From NCBI GenBank assembly GCA_033851265.1, contig JAWWOW010000016.1, positions 128,954 through 192,953 of the forward strand: 64,000 bases of DNA, in the 5' to 3' direction. A model generated the notes under the pieces. That model did not search any database and was not told where the DNA came from. It saw only the letters and a list, made by a program, of their open reading frames with translations. This DNA comes from JAWWOW01 sp033851265 (lineage in GTDB: Bacteria > Actinomycetota > Actinomycetes > JAWWOW01). Position numbers and translations under genes: made by a program. Of the stretch, positions 31,476 through 43,300 are shown piece by piece (positions within the stretch are counted from its first letter, which is position 1; each line of letters begins with the position of its first letter).

Positions 31476-32671
31476 GGAGCACCGCCCTGGAATTCGCTCA
31501 GGTCGCTGCGGACTCCGGCGCAGTCGAGTAGATCCACGGCGGGGGTGGACTGCTCGGACGGTTGAATCTCGGTCGCGTCGCTACTTCCTCGGTCCCCCAT
31601 CCGCAGAAAGAGCGCGACTTGGACGAGGTCGGCGATCTGCCCGCCGTGCCGAATCGGCTCTTCGGTTGCGCTGTCGATCAGGTCGCTCACGCGCCAACTG
31701 GATGACGGGGGCGGTTCGATTGTCAGACGCTGCCAGCGAGGTCGTCCATCCGCGTTGTAGCTAGCGTCCAGCCCGCGGTCGAATGTGCACCACTCGAGCG
31801 AGATCGGGGTGCGATCGGGGGTGCGAAGGCGGGTGAGTTCGACTGACTGGATGTAGACCCCGACGGGATCGTCGAGGGCGACAAGGCGACCTTCAAAAGC
31901 GAGTCGGCTAACCCGCTCGACGAGCAGGGGATCGCTTGCACGTCCAGCTTGGGCGGCCTGCGCCATCAGGGGAATCGCTTCCATACAACTGAGGCACCGA
32001 AGCCGTTGGCTGAGCTCATCCCGGATGACCCAGGATGTTGCCGCTTGCCAGACAAGCTCAAGAAGCGCGTCCAGCGCGTTCGTTGACTGCACCATGCAGC
32101 AGATTGCTGCGAGTCCGCTGTTGTAGGGACTGAGCTCGGCGCCTTCGAGCATGGTTGTCGTGAAGGCAGCTGCGCGCTCCTCGGGTGTTGTCGCGGAGGC
32201 GAACGGATCACAGTCGCCATAGACCGCATTTGCCGGTACCGCGGATTCGCGGGCAAATCTGCCAACGATCTCTAGGGTCCTTTCTGGCGCGTGCGCGGCG
32301 AGAACTTTCCAGTAGTCACTCAGCTCGGTGGTGAGCTCGATGCGGGCGATCCCCTGGTCGTCGGAGACGACCCGCCACTCGATGTATTCCTCTTGGAGCC
32401 GGCGCCTTCCCACATCGCCTCGGGTTGAGCGCCAGTCCAAGAGACTGAGCGCCTCGTGTCGGCCGATGCATTGGACAACGCGCAGTGGGAGTCCGATCCA
32501 GTCAATCGTTGAGCTGTGCGGTGTGCGCTCATCGGGCTGGGCCACTACCGATGCGTTCGGACCTAGTCGATTGGCTAGTTCCGTCGCGCTCCCTGCAATG
32601 ACCTGCTGCCATGCGTTCAGACCTGCCTCGTCCAAGTCGGCCAGACCGCCAGGCTCGGCTGGGCCGCCCAT
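31472..32671 (-). CDS. Unknown protein of the DyP operon, paralogue of the gene at 27644
   Basis: 399 residues from the ATG at 32671, chosen for its GGGAGG site 8 bases upstream. It is first in the operon and overlaps the peroxidase start by 4 bases. Blocks shared with the 27644 protein: EEYIEWRVVSDDQGIARIELTTELSDYWKVLA, LSPYNSGLAAICCMVQSTNALDALLEL, DPVGVYIQSVELTRLRTPDRTPISL and C-terminal HGGQIADLVQVALFLRMG. Three Cys cluster in the middle (ICCM, LRCLSCMEA). Family not recognised. The two paralogues may form a heterodimer or act in successive steps. Confidence 0.65.
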   Translation of the reverse strand: MGGPAEPGGLADLDEAGLNAWQQVIAGSATELANRLGPNASVVAQPDERTPHSSTIDWIGLPLRVVQCIGRHEALSLLDWRSTRGDVGRRRLQEEYIEWRVVSDDQGIARIELTTELSDYWKVLAAHAPERTLEIVGRFARESAVPANAVYGDCDPFASATTPEERAAAFTTTMLEGAELSPYNSGLAAICCMVQSTNALDALLELVWQAATSWVIRDELSQRLRCLSCMEAIPLMAQAAQAGRASDPLLVERVSRLAFEGRLVALDDPVGVYIQSVELTRLRTPDRTPISLEWCTFDRGLDASYNADGRPRWQRLTIEPPPSSSWRVSDLIDSATEEPIRHGGQIADLVQVALFLRMGDRGSSDATEIQPSEQSTPAVDLLDCAGVRSDLSEFQGGAP

Positions 32672-32939
32672 GCGTGTCGCCTCCCAAGACGTACGACAGC
32701 GCGGTTGCAAAGGGCACGGCCAAGACCCGGCCCGTTTGGTCTACGCACAGAGCACGAGATTCCTTCGGTGAAGGCGCTGGCCAGTTTGGTCATAGCCGCC
32801 GAGGACATAGCACTTGGAACCGCGTCCGGGGCAAAATTGCCACTCGTAGGGAAGGTGAACCGTTGTCGTGTCAAGGTTGACCGGGAGCCAGCCGAGTTGC
32901 CGTCACGCAGTGCATTAATACGTTTCATGGTCTTAGTGC

Positions 32940-33800
32940 CCATCGACTCATGAGCAATGCGATTTGAACCGTGAATGGCCCATCGTGGAACGGTGAGCCG
33001 GGACGGAAACAGTCGGTTTTGAACAACCCGATCGTCGACTCGGCGAGTGCGTTGTCATAGGCGTCGCCGATGCTGCCGACCGACGCGGCGATCCCTTCCA
33101 GCGCGAGGGACTCGGTGAAGTGGATCGTGGTGTATTGGCTGCCGGCGTCGCTGTGATGGACCAGCCCGGCACCTACCGGGTGGCCGTGATGATCGCTTCG
33201 CCACAGCGCCATCCGCAGCGCTGTCGTCACCAGCGGGGTGGTCTTGGTCATGGCGGCGTGCCAGCCGACGATCGCCCGGGAGAAGCAGTCGATGATGAAC
33301 GCGACATAGACGAAGCCAGCCCAGGTCCGGCAGTAGGTGAAGTCCGCGACGCATCTGCTGTTGGGGTCTCGGCGTGAAAGTCCCGGTTGAGCTGGTCACC
33401 GGATCACCCCGTGCACGCCTTCGTCGGTCATCAGCGGATCGACGGTGCAGCCGCGACCTGGTGACCTTCCCGGCGCAGATGCGCGGCCATCTTCCGCCGG
33501 CCATACAGACCCCCCGGTGCACCGACGGTCGCGAGCAACGCGTCGGTGAGATACGCGTCGGTGACCGTCCGGACCGCCGCCGGGCGGGCCTTCCAGGACC
33601 GATACGTCCGCGGGGCGACCTGGCAGCCGAGCTCGGTGAGCACGGCGCAGATCAACTCGACCCGGCACTGCGGACGGTGCTGATCGATGAACGTCACGAT
33701 CAGCGGAGGCGAGGGTCGAGTTCCCTCGCGAAGAAAACCGAGGCCGCCTTCAAGATCTCGCTAGCCTCCTTCGGCCACCACGCTGTGGCCAGCCGCGGGT
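32940..33800 (-). mobile_element. IS3-family insertion sequence remnant
   Basis: From right to left on the minus strand: the end of an OrfA (EILKAASVFFARELDPRLR, ~33800-33710), then an OrfB start (MTFIDQHRPQCRVELICAVLTELGCQVAPRTYRSWKARP) and YGRRKMAAHLRREGH. Frame changes follow. The last recognisable part is HHSDAGSQYTTIHFTESLALEGIAASVGSIGDAYDNALAESTIGLFKTDCFRPGSPFHDGP, which contains the DDE-region motifs of IS3 transposases. It breaks off before the final YN...H..L block. Several frameshifts and loss of both ends make it inactive. No terminal inverted repeats were found. Confidence 0.82.
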
Positions 33801-33836
33801 ACGCGGCAGCCCCGCGGTCTTGGGTTTCACGCAGAC

Positions 33837-34328
33837 CTACCGCGGGCAATCCGCAGCGGCTTCGGACTCGAAGGAGGTTCGCTCCACGACTCGACCGGAA
33901 TCGTCAACAAACGCGTCCCGGGACGGCCATGAGACGATCAGGCCCAGGAGTTCCACACCGCGACCCCCGCTTTTGACCTCGCCGTTATCACCCCGAATTC
34001 GGACGATAACCTGAGTCCCGGCCGCGATGGTCCTGTGAGTAGTCCACGTTTCAAGGACTGCATGGTTCGGCCCACCGCGCCTCATACCGCGACCCAGCGT
34101 TATTGGCTCCCCCTCCACGCCCAGTCGCTCAACCGTTACCGCGGAGACCTTGCTGCGGCACAGATTGACCACGACTTCTGTGCCGCCGGGAGTGGAGCGG
34201 TTGGCGACCAGAACAGTCACCGGTCGATAGCTGCCGGAGTCCGCCTCGCTGCATGCGCTCGTGAGTGCCAGCAGTGGCAGCCCCAGGCCGCACAGGATGA
34301 GACGACTCAGGCCAGTTAGCGTGCTCAC
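33837..34328 (-). CDS. Lipoprotein overlapping the giant Rhs gene
   Basis: 163 residues, GTG at 34328 sharing one base with the Rhs stop (TAGTG). Signal peptide with lipobox LALTSAC-S. The exported domain is ~135 residues of beta-type sequence (YRPVTVLVANRSTPGGTEVVVNLCRSKVSAVTVERLGVEGEPI, TQVIVRIRGDNGEVKSGG). The coupling to a secreted polymorphic-toxin-like protein suggests a chaperone, anchor or immunity lipoprotein, but nothing in the sequence proves it. No family recognised. Confidence 0.7.
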   Translation of the reverse strand: MSTLTGLSRLILCGLGLPLLALTSACSEADSGSYRPVTVLVANRSTPGGTEVVVNLCRSKVSAVTVERLGVEGEPITLGRGMRRGGPNHAVLETWTTHRTIAAGTQVIVRIRGDNGEVKSGGRGVELLGLIVSWPSRDAFVDDSGRVVERTSFESEAAADCPR

Positions 34329-37300
34329 TAGGCATGGTCCTGTACCGGGCGGTACTGAGGCGGCACCGGGTCTTCCAGTACTTCTGGCGAGCGCAGCGAA
34401 CCGTCATTTCCAGGGTCACCCAGCAGTCCGGGTAAGCGGCTAAACAATGCATCCGCGGAGAGGACGTGCGCGCGGAGGGCGCGACCGAGATTGACTGCGA
34501 CGAGACCCAAGCGAATGTCCGCGTCCGATGCTCCGTCGTTCCCGGGCCGTTCGTGGCCATACACCGCTGCGCGGCCAAAACCTGGCTGAAAGTATCCGGC
34601 GTAGAGGAATGCAACGAAGTGGCGAACCTGACCAGTGGTGGAGTCGAGGTACTCTTGCTTCCAGCCACCTACCTTTTCAATTGGCATAGTCGGAAGCAAG
34701 CGCTCAAATTGCACGTCCCGCGGGTCTAGTCCTTCCCCGCCGGTAATTCCGCCCAAGACAATCCCTGCCCGGCGGATGAACTCGTCTAGGCAACGGTTGT
34801 AGTTTCCCCCTCCCGGCATGCAATCGCCGTTGAACCGCTTATAGGCATCAACCCAGAGTTCGCGAAGGCGTTTAGTCATTAGCATCACAGCGTCATTTTG
34901 CGCGGCATCGTTAAGCCGCTTGACCATGGCCTTGCAGGAACCCTTCTTTGACCCGCAACTCTCCTTGGCCGCGTAGGCCTTGGCCCCCTGCATCTGGTAG
35001 TCCGAGCCGTGGCCGCTCGGATCAACCAGGTTGACCGGGTCACCGTTGACGTAGGTGTAAGTATTCTGGGTCAGCGGGTCTGTACCGACGCTTGCGTCGG
35101 CCGCGGGTTGTGCGTCCCGGTAGCTGTCTGGGCTTAGGAAGGCGCTCCTGGTTGGGTCGTACGTCCGCGCTCCGAACTGATACGTCCCGGTTCCGTCGTC
35201 ACGCCGAGCGGCCTTGTAGAACATGTCGCTGTTCGTCGTACCGCTGCTGCACGTGTGCTGTCTGGCATCGCCCGACTGGGGCTGCTGTGGCGAGCCGAAT
35301 GCATCGAAGCGTGCGGTGCAGCCGACGGCGCGCTGGTTCGTGTTGTTGAGGACGGTGCTGATGTTCCCATTGCCATCGTCGACGAGATGCTCGTTATTGG
35401 TGGTCGTTGAGCCGTCGCTAGCAATCAGCGGTGTTCCGTTGCCGTCGCGGACGAAGAGGATCTGTGTTGGCAGGTTGTTCTGATTGCCGTTGCGGTTCTC
35501 TTCGTTCACGTCTTGGCTGGCTCCGTCGTAGTACAGGCTGGTTGTTACGCCGCCCGTCTTAGTGGTCGTTTGCCGGTCAAGTCCGTCGTAGCTGTTGAAG
35601 GTGGTTGCATCGTCCTTGTCGCATGCCGTGGTCTGTTGACCCTGGCCGGTCTTGGTTCCTTGCAGGCGGTCGAAGCCGTCGTAGCAGTAGCTCGTTGTGT
35701 GGTCTTCCTTCAACGTTCCGGCTGGGTTGTAGACGTGGCCGTAGTAGGTGGACGTGCCGGCGGTAGCGCTCTTGATGGTGTCGTCGCTGTTGTATTTGAA
35801 GCAACTGACGGTGCTACTGCCGACGCAGTTCACCGGCTGGGTGTTCTGGCTGGGATAGGAGACGCTGGTGCCATAGCCGAGCCGGTTGCCGTCGTGATCC
35901 CAGATAACGTTCATGACATCGGTTCCCACCGTGGAGGCGTCGGGATCGAACGCGTTGACGCGCCCTGCCTCGTCGTAGCTGTAGCTGTACTTCTTGGTGA
36001 TCGCTGCGCCGCCGCTGCCGGATGCTGCTCCGGTCTTCAGTTCCTGGAGAGTGACCCGGTTCAGCTGGTCATAGTCGTATTGGTAGTCGCTGATGGTGAC
36101 GGCCGAGTCATTGCCGCCGCTGGTGCCCGCGCAAGTCGTCGTGACAACAGCTCGGGCGGTAAGCGTGCTCTCGGGATCGTCGTAGTAGTCGCAGACCCGA
36201 TCCGCGTTCGGAAGTTTGACTTGGGTTTGCCGACCGGTCTTGTCATAGCTGTACTCCCACTGGGTCCCGCCAGCGAGGTCGGCAGCCTGGCTGGCCGGAA
36301 GACCGGCGTCGCCATAGACGAGGGTGCTGCTCTTGGTCTGATTGCCGACGATGTTGACGCGGCGGACAACGCCGCCGGATCCGTCGTAGGCGTAGCGGGT
36401 GGCGCGGTTCGTGCTGCCTGTGCCGCAGGTCGTGTCGTTTTCGGCGCTGCAGCGCAGCAGGTTGTCCAGGTAGTAGTCAAAGCGGTTGACGGTGCTTGTC
36501 TGGGCGGCGTTGCGAGCGGCGTCGGTCACTTCGGTCTTGTTGCCGGCTAGGTCGTAGTTCGTCGTGATGGTTTCGCTGCGCTTGCGTGATGTCTGGACGT
36601 GCATCTGGTCGTTCGGGTAGTACTCGAATGACATCACGGTTTCGTTGTTCGGGATCGGGCTAGTTTCGCAGTCGTAGCTACTCGTGTCCGTTGCCTGGTG
36701 AACCTTGCGACTGGTGTCGTCGTAGCAGTACTTAGTCGTGCGATAGGTGATCGCGCTGCCGCTCCGGCTCATGGGCTTGCTGACGGAGGACAGAAGGTTG
36801 TCGGCCGTGTAGGCGTAGCTGGCTGGAACTCCGTCGCCGACGGTGAACCCGGCTGGAATTGTGTCGCCGCTTGCGTAAGCCACTGCGGTGCTGTCTTCAG
36901 CTTGCCCGTGATTGTCGGTCTGGTAGGTCGCCGACGGACTCGACACCGTGGCCTGGTTACCCGCCGCGTCGTAGGTGTAGCGGGTGTTCGCCCGCACGTA
37001 TCCAGTGGTGTCCTGAGCGCCGGTGACGTGGTCATGGACCAGACCATCGGCGAAGTAGCTGTCCGTTGTCTTGCTGAGCGCCACAGTTAGGGCGGCGTCC
37101 GTCCACTGCACCACGCTGGTCTGCTGGCCGTTGTTGTCGTAGCCGTAGGTGGTGACATGCGTGATGTTGGCGTAGGAAGGCGGAGTCGTGGTCCAGCCGG
37201 ACAGGACAGAGGTCGTCTTTACGAGCCCGTCGAGGGTGTAGTCGGTGTGCTGATCGACCGTGTGAACGATGTCCCCTGGAGTGAAGCGCATGTCGGCGTT

Positions 37301-40300
37301 CAAGGTGTCGGTGACCCGACCGGCGCCGTCGTACTTGTAGTGCATGGCGAACGGCCGTACCGCCGCGGCGTTGCCGTCGAGCCGGGCGCCGTCGTTGGAC
37401 GGATCAGGCGCGTCGATAGTCGCGCGTAGTCCATCTTCGGTGTAGCGATAGATCAGGTAGCGATTTGGCTTCGCGCCCGTCTTGGTCGGCAGGTCGACCT
37501 TGGTGACGTTGCTATCGGCGTCGTAGTAGGTGTTGGTGACGCAGACGCCCACATCCGATGGATGGGTTCCGCTGTCATCCGGGCATTCGGCATCTTGCGT
37601 TGCGTCACTGCCGATGTTGCTGTGAGACGCTCCGTCGTACCGGGGCACCGCTTGACTGATCGACCGGCCGTTAGCGTCGTAAGCCGTGACGACTTTGAAC
37701 CGCTCATCTGGGTTATCGGTGTCGTCGATGGTCCCGTCGTCGAATGCCCGCGGGTCGAAGCGAGCAACAACGTTGCCATCCGCGTCGTAGACGGAACGGG
37801 TGTGGACATTCACCTGCAGCGCGGCGTCACCGCGAACCTTCTCGGGATGGGCGGCCACGTCGCTGTCTGGATTGACGGCCGGTTCGTAGGCCTTGATGGT
37901 GTCGACGCGGCGGTTGTTCGCGTCGTAGCTGTACAGGGTGGCCCGCGACCGGTTTGGCGAGCTGGGGTTGGCCGGTGGGGTGACCCGGGTCAGGTTGCCG
38001 TTGGCGTCGTAGCCGGTCTCGGTGGTCGCGGTCGCGGAGCGGGGGTTGGTCTGCCGCGTCTTGCGGTCGAGCACGTCGTAGGAGTAGCTGGTCGTGTAGC
38101 TGCCGTTCGTGGGGTTAGCCGGGCAGGCATTGCCGGTGGGCACGTTGCCGCGGGGGTCCGTGCTGGATTTCTTGTTGCCGTTCGCGTCGTAGGTGAAGCT
38201 CGTGCACAGGGCGTCGCTGGTGGCGTTGGCCCGATGCCGGATGGTCCTGATCGGGCGTTCTGCATGGTCGTACTCCGTGGCCGTGGCGTAGCTCGGGGAC
38301 GAAACCGAGTCTGCGCAGGCCGAGTCTGCGGGCTCAGTGGTGTCGAACTCGCGGGGGCTGCATTCGACGGTGCCGCTGCCGTTCGCGTTGTAGCGGAACT
38401 GCGTGTGCAGCTCGGTTGCCGTCTCGCGGGGCACGTACTGGTCGGTCTTGTAGTGCACTGCGTCGAACCGGAACCGGGTGCGGGCGCCCGTCCCGGCGGT
38501 TGTCGCGATCACGTCGTCGATGCCGCTGTATTCGGTTTTCGTGCTGCACCAGACGATACCCGTGGCGAAGACACCGTCGCCGGTTGCAGGGCAGCTAGCC
38601 GGCTGCTGGTTGCCGTCGTCGGTCCGACTGGTGCGCACCTCGACCAGCCGGTTGACCGCGTCGTAGATCCGGTGCACCCGGAATCGTCCACCCGTGGTGG
38701 AGTTTGGCGTTGCTTGGCCGCGCGGGTTGATCTGGACGTTCTGGTTGCCGAACCCGTCGTAGCTGTAGGTGGTGGTCGAGGGGGTCGGACCGTTGTCGGG
38801 ATCGTAGGTCGCGCCAGCGGGCAGGGTTTGGCTGGTCAGTTCGTCCCGGCCGCTGTATGCGCGGACCGTCGATACGCTGCCGCCCGGCGTTGCAAACGAG
38901 CTGTATTTGCAGGCACCCGAACCGCTGGGCGACCCGGTGAGCTGGGCGGGACGCCAGGAGTTCAGCGCGTTGCCGTTCTTGTCGGTTCCGACGCCGGTGA
39001 CGTTGCCCAGCGGGTCGATGGTCTGCAGCCGGTACCGCCACGACTTCGTCGTCCACGGGGTCAGGTCAGCAGTCGTCGTGCATCCCCACGGGTTCGTGGT
39101 GCGTTGCGCGTAGCTGGTCTCGGTGAATCGCGAGGTCGGCGGCGTGTTGGCGTTAACGCCCGGGTAGTCGGTGACCGGCGCCTGTGCCTCGGTGGTGGCG
39201 TTGCGATCCCACGTCCGGACCACGTTGCCCGCCGCGTCGTACCCGAATGCGGCGAAGTTGGATGTGGGATTGGTGGTGCTGGCGGTCGGGTCGGCCGCGG
39301 CGCGCAGCCAGCCGCCGGCGTGCACGGTGCTGGACGCGTCCTTGTCGCTGTCGGCGTAGTACCAGTATGTGTAGGGCTTCATCAGCCCGTTCGGGTCGTT
39401 CGCCGGATCGCCGATGTTGGCATTCGGCTTGAACGACTGCGTCTTCGCCCCATAGTTGTCGTAGGTGGAGCGGGTGCAGGCGACCGGGTGCTCGACCTGT
39501 CCGGTCTGGTAGTAGGCGACCGCGCAGCGGCTCACATGCGGCCGGAGGACACCCTCGGAGGCTGGGGTGTCCGCCTCGCAGACCAGACCGGTGTTGGCAG
39601 TGCCACTACCGGCGCCTGCGCAGTAGTTGACCCGGTTCGCGGCGCTAGCAAACGTGTTCGGCGCGACGCTGGAGTTATTGTCGACCTGCCAGGTGAGTAC
39701 GTACGCCCGGAACTGCGACTCCGCGTTTCCTCTCGGGTGAAGCTTCTGAGTGTGGTCGACAAGGGTCATCACCGGGGTAGCGGCGGAGGCGGAGCTGGCG
39801 CAGCCGGAACGAGTTCCGCTGAAGTCCTCGGTGTAGGCGACATTGCCCGATCCGGTCACGGTGTAGTCAGCGCAGACGATCGTGCCGTCGGTTAGGTACT
39901 TCTGGATGTGATAGCCGTCGGTGATGTCGGTGTAGTACTTGGTTTCGCCGACCTGTTCGACGAAGGAGTGCCGCGTGATCTGCTGCCCCTGATCGCCATA
40001 GACGAACGTCCGGTCTTCGTCGAGCGGATCCTTGCTCGGGTCAGTCGGAAAGTCAGGGTTCTTCCCCGCGTCACGTACCACCCGGCACAGGTTGTTGTCG
40101 CGGGTGTGGGTGGGTTCGCGGCAGGTCGCGCTGTCGGTGTCCCAGCTGTAGGCGGTGCTGCGGAGCCACGCGCTGTTCGAGCCGATACCGGTGATGTTGC
40201 CGGCGGCTTCACTGAAGCGGCCAACCCGGCCGGCCGAGTCGATCCCGCTGTACTGCTGCCGCTCACAGGTCGCGTCGTCGCTAGCGCACGTCACGTTGGG

Positions 40301-43300
40301 GGTGGCTGCGGTGTCGACGTTGGTGTACTGGCCGCCGTTGTATCGCAGTTCGGTCCGCACCTTATGCCGGTCGGTGATCCGGCTGACCACGTACGGCGAG
40401 GTGGGCAGACCACCGCCAGTCCAGGCAGGTGACGGCGCAGCCGCGTAGGCGAACTCGGTGACGTGCGTGTCGGTGCTGCCGTCCGGGTTAGTCACCGTCC
40501 CCTCGCCAGCGCGCAGGTCGCTGGCCGAGCTCAGACAGTTGACCGTTTGTCCGCAGGCCTCGCCGTACTCGTAGACGAGCGTTGACACCCCGTTGGGGTT
40601 GATCACTTTGTCCAGCCGCTGACGGGACGAGTCGTTGAACTCGTAGCGGGTCGCCCGGCCGGCGCCGTCGGTGATGCAGGTCCAGGTTGTGGCGGTACCG
40701 GATGTGGCGCAGGTGCCGCCATTCTCGTTGTAGCTGAGGGTGAAGCCGCGGCAGCCGCTGGCCGGGTTGCCGGTCTTGCCTTCCAGGCTGATTGCTCCGG
40801 TCTCGCTGTTGCGGACCGCGGTGCAGTTCTGCCCTTCATAGACATAGCGGAGCCGTCCCAGCGAGAGCCGATCGGCCAGTCCCGCCACCGGATAGCTGAA
40901 CAGCTTGCCGAGCCCGCCGGACTTGCTATCCACCATGCGCGCCGGGTTGAGCGTGCCGTCGTAGGCGTAGCGGATGTCCACACCTGCGCCGTCAGCGATC
41001 GAGAGTAACTCGCCGGTCGGGCCAAACTCGTAGCGCAGCCGGTCCGGCCGCTCGGCAACCCAACCGGCAATGCCTTTCACCTCACCCGTCGCGCAGCTGC
41101 CCTGGACATGGACGTAGCGGAACAGGCTGAGATGCACACCGGCGGGTGCGGTGTAGGGGACGTCGACACAGAGCACGTTGCTGTCGACCGCGCCGAGCAG
41201 TCGCGGTACCAACGCGCCCAGCGGGCTGCGTCGGTTGGCCAGTACGACCGCTGGCTGAAACACGTGCCGGGTGCCGTCTTGGTCGGCCAGGGTGACCGCG
41301 AACGGGCGCTGCAGGCGCTCGAGGGTCTGTTGCACGGACAGACTGCTGGCGTTGATCCCGCCGCCGAGCAGGTCGTCGGCCTCGGTCATGTTCAGTGTCC
41401 AGCCGCTGCCCCAGCCAGCGCCACCGGTGACGCTATCGGGAAGCTGGAGGGTGCCGGCGTCTTGGCTGTTGTAGGTGCGGCGCAGCGCGAAGGCGAGATG
41501 ACCGTGTGCCTGCACCGGGGTCAGGTCCGGTTGGCTGACCACCAGGTTGCCGTTGGCCACATTCACCCGGGCGGTGCCGCCGGCGCCGAGGTTCTCGCTG
41601 GCGTAGCTCCACCACTTCTCGATGCCGAGGCCGGCGGCCGTACCGCCGCCACCGCACAGCGGCGTGAGAGCCGGGATCTGCCCCTGACCATCAGTGACAT
41701 ACGCGGTGGTCGACGCCGGGACCGGTAGACCGGCGCCGCGGGCGTACTGGTCGGACGGGGTCTGGCTCAAGAACCGATCCGGGGCGGTGAAGACCGCGGC
41801 GTCGTCGATGCCTCCCACGAACGGGTGCCAACCGGTCGTCAGCCCTGGCCAGGTTCCGACGGCGCCGCCGAAGCCAGTCCCCAAGTACTGGATGGTCCCT
41901 GCGGGCTCATCGGTCGGTCCCTCGGTCGTGCTGGCGACCTCCTGGCCGTCCATGTAGAGGTGCACGCCCGGCACCGGGGTAGAGCTGCTGTAGCTAACGA
42001 TCATCGCGTGATGCCACTTGCCGTCGGTCACTGTCGCCCCGCCTGTGAGCGCCTCGGCTGATGCGCCCGTCCAAAAACCACCGTGCAGCTTGTTGTCCGT
42101 GCCCACGTAGAGCAGCGGAACATAACGGCTCGGGGTGGCCGTGGTAACGGTGTTCGCCATGCTGGCCAGGACTCCGTTGCCAGCGGTCGTTTGGAACCAC
42201 AGGCTGACCGCGGCGAACCCCGTCGTCGGGATGATGCTGTCGGGCAGCCTGACGTGGTGGCTGCCGTCGAAGGCGGCTGACGCGTCTGGATCCCCCGCCA
42301 GCGCCCCCGGCCCGTTGAGCATTCCGCTACTCGACGCGGTGCCGCCACTCGTCAGATAGGTGCCCTTCTTGTTGTTGCCGGAGTAGTCACCGGCATCGGT
42401 GCCGCTGCTGTCGTCGAGCCGCCAGTAGGCAGCCGGCGACACGTTCATCACACCCGGGGCGTACTGAGCGCCCACGTTGGTGAACGCGGTGACCGTGTTG
42501 CTGCCCTGCCCACTAGTGGATCCGGCGTGGTAGTGCGTGGTGATCTGCGCGCCCGACAGCGCCTTGCCGTAGATGGCGACGTCGTCCATGCCGCCACCGA
42601 AGTAGGAGGTGTTGTTGCGGCCCAGGTAGTTGTACACCCGACTGACGTCACGCGGAGCGAGCAGGGTGCCGCTGGCCACCCGCATCCCATTGCGGTACAA
42701 GGTGGCCGTGGCGTTGGCGGTGCCCGCGACCGGTGCGACCGTCGCCGCGACGTGCTGCCACTGGTCGAGCTGCAAGGCGTTGCCGGCGACCAGCGTGGAT
42801 TGCGTGTTGCCGGCCGTGCCGGCGTAGACGTTCAGCGCCATCCCGTGCGTTCCGAAGTCGTTGATGACGATGTGGTCCGTGCCGAGCGCCGAGGACAGGC
42901 TCAGGATCGGTGAGCTGGTCTTGGTCGGCTTGACCCAGGCCTCCATGGTGAAGCCGTTGCTGAAATCGCTGCTGCCCGTCGTGGGCAGTGACACGTAGTC
43001 GCTGGTGCCGTTCAGCAGCAAACTGCGGTCGGCGTCGCCGCCGATCACCCCCGGCTGGCCCTGTGCTGCCCCCGTTGCGAGGGTGTAGGTGCCAGCCGGG
43101 CCGGTGGGATTCACAGCGTTTTTCGCCGCGGACACTGGGCTGGTATTGGGAGGTGTCGGATACTCACCGAGCCGCCAGTAGGACAGCGCACCGTCGTCGA
43201 TCACAGTGCGGGAGAAGAAGTCCGCATTGGATGTGCATGGGCCGTAGGCGAGGCTGCTCAACGCCGCTCCGACCGCGACCGCGTCGACGTAGAACTGGCG

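Noticed and set aside
32617..32943. A 108-codon minus-strand frame upstream of the DyP operon
   Set aside because: It overlaps the start of the operon's first gene in another frame and its translation has no domain. The region more likely holds the operon promoter.
37562..39895. A 777-codon open frame on the plus strand
   Set aside because: It is antisense to the YD-repeat region of the giant Rhs gene. Its product is low-complexity Val/Arg/Gly sequence without a domain, as expected from the codon bias of the true gene.
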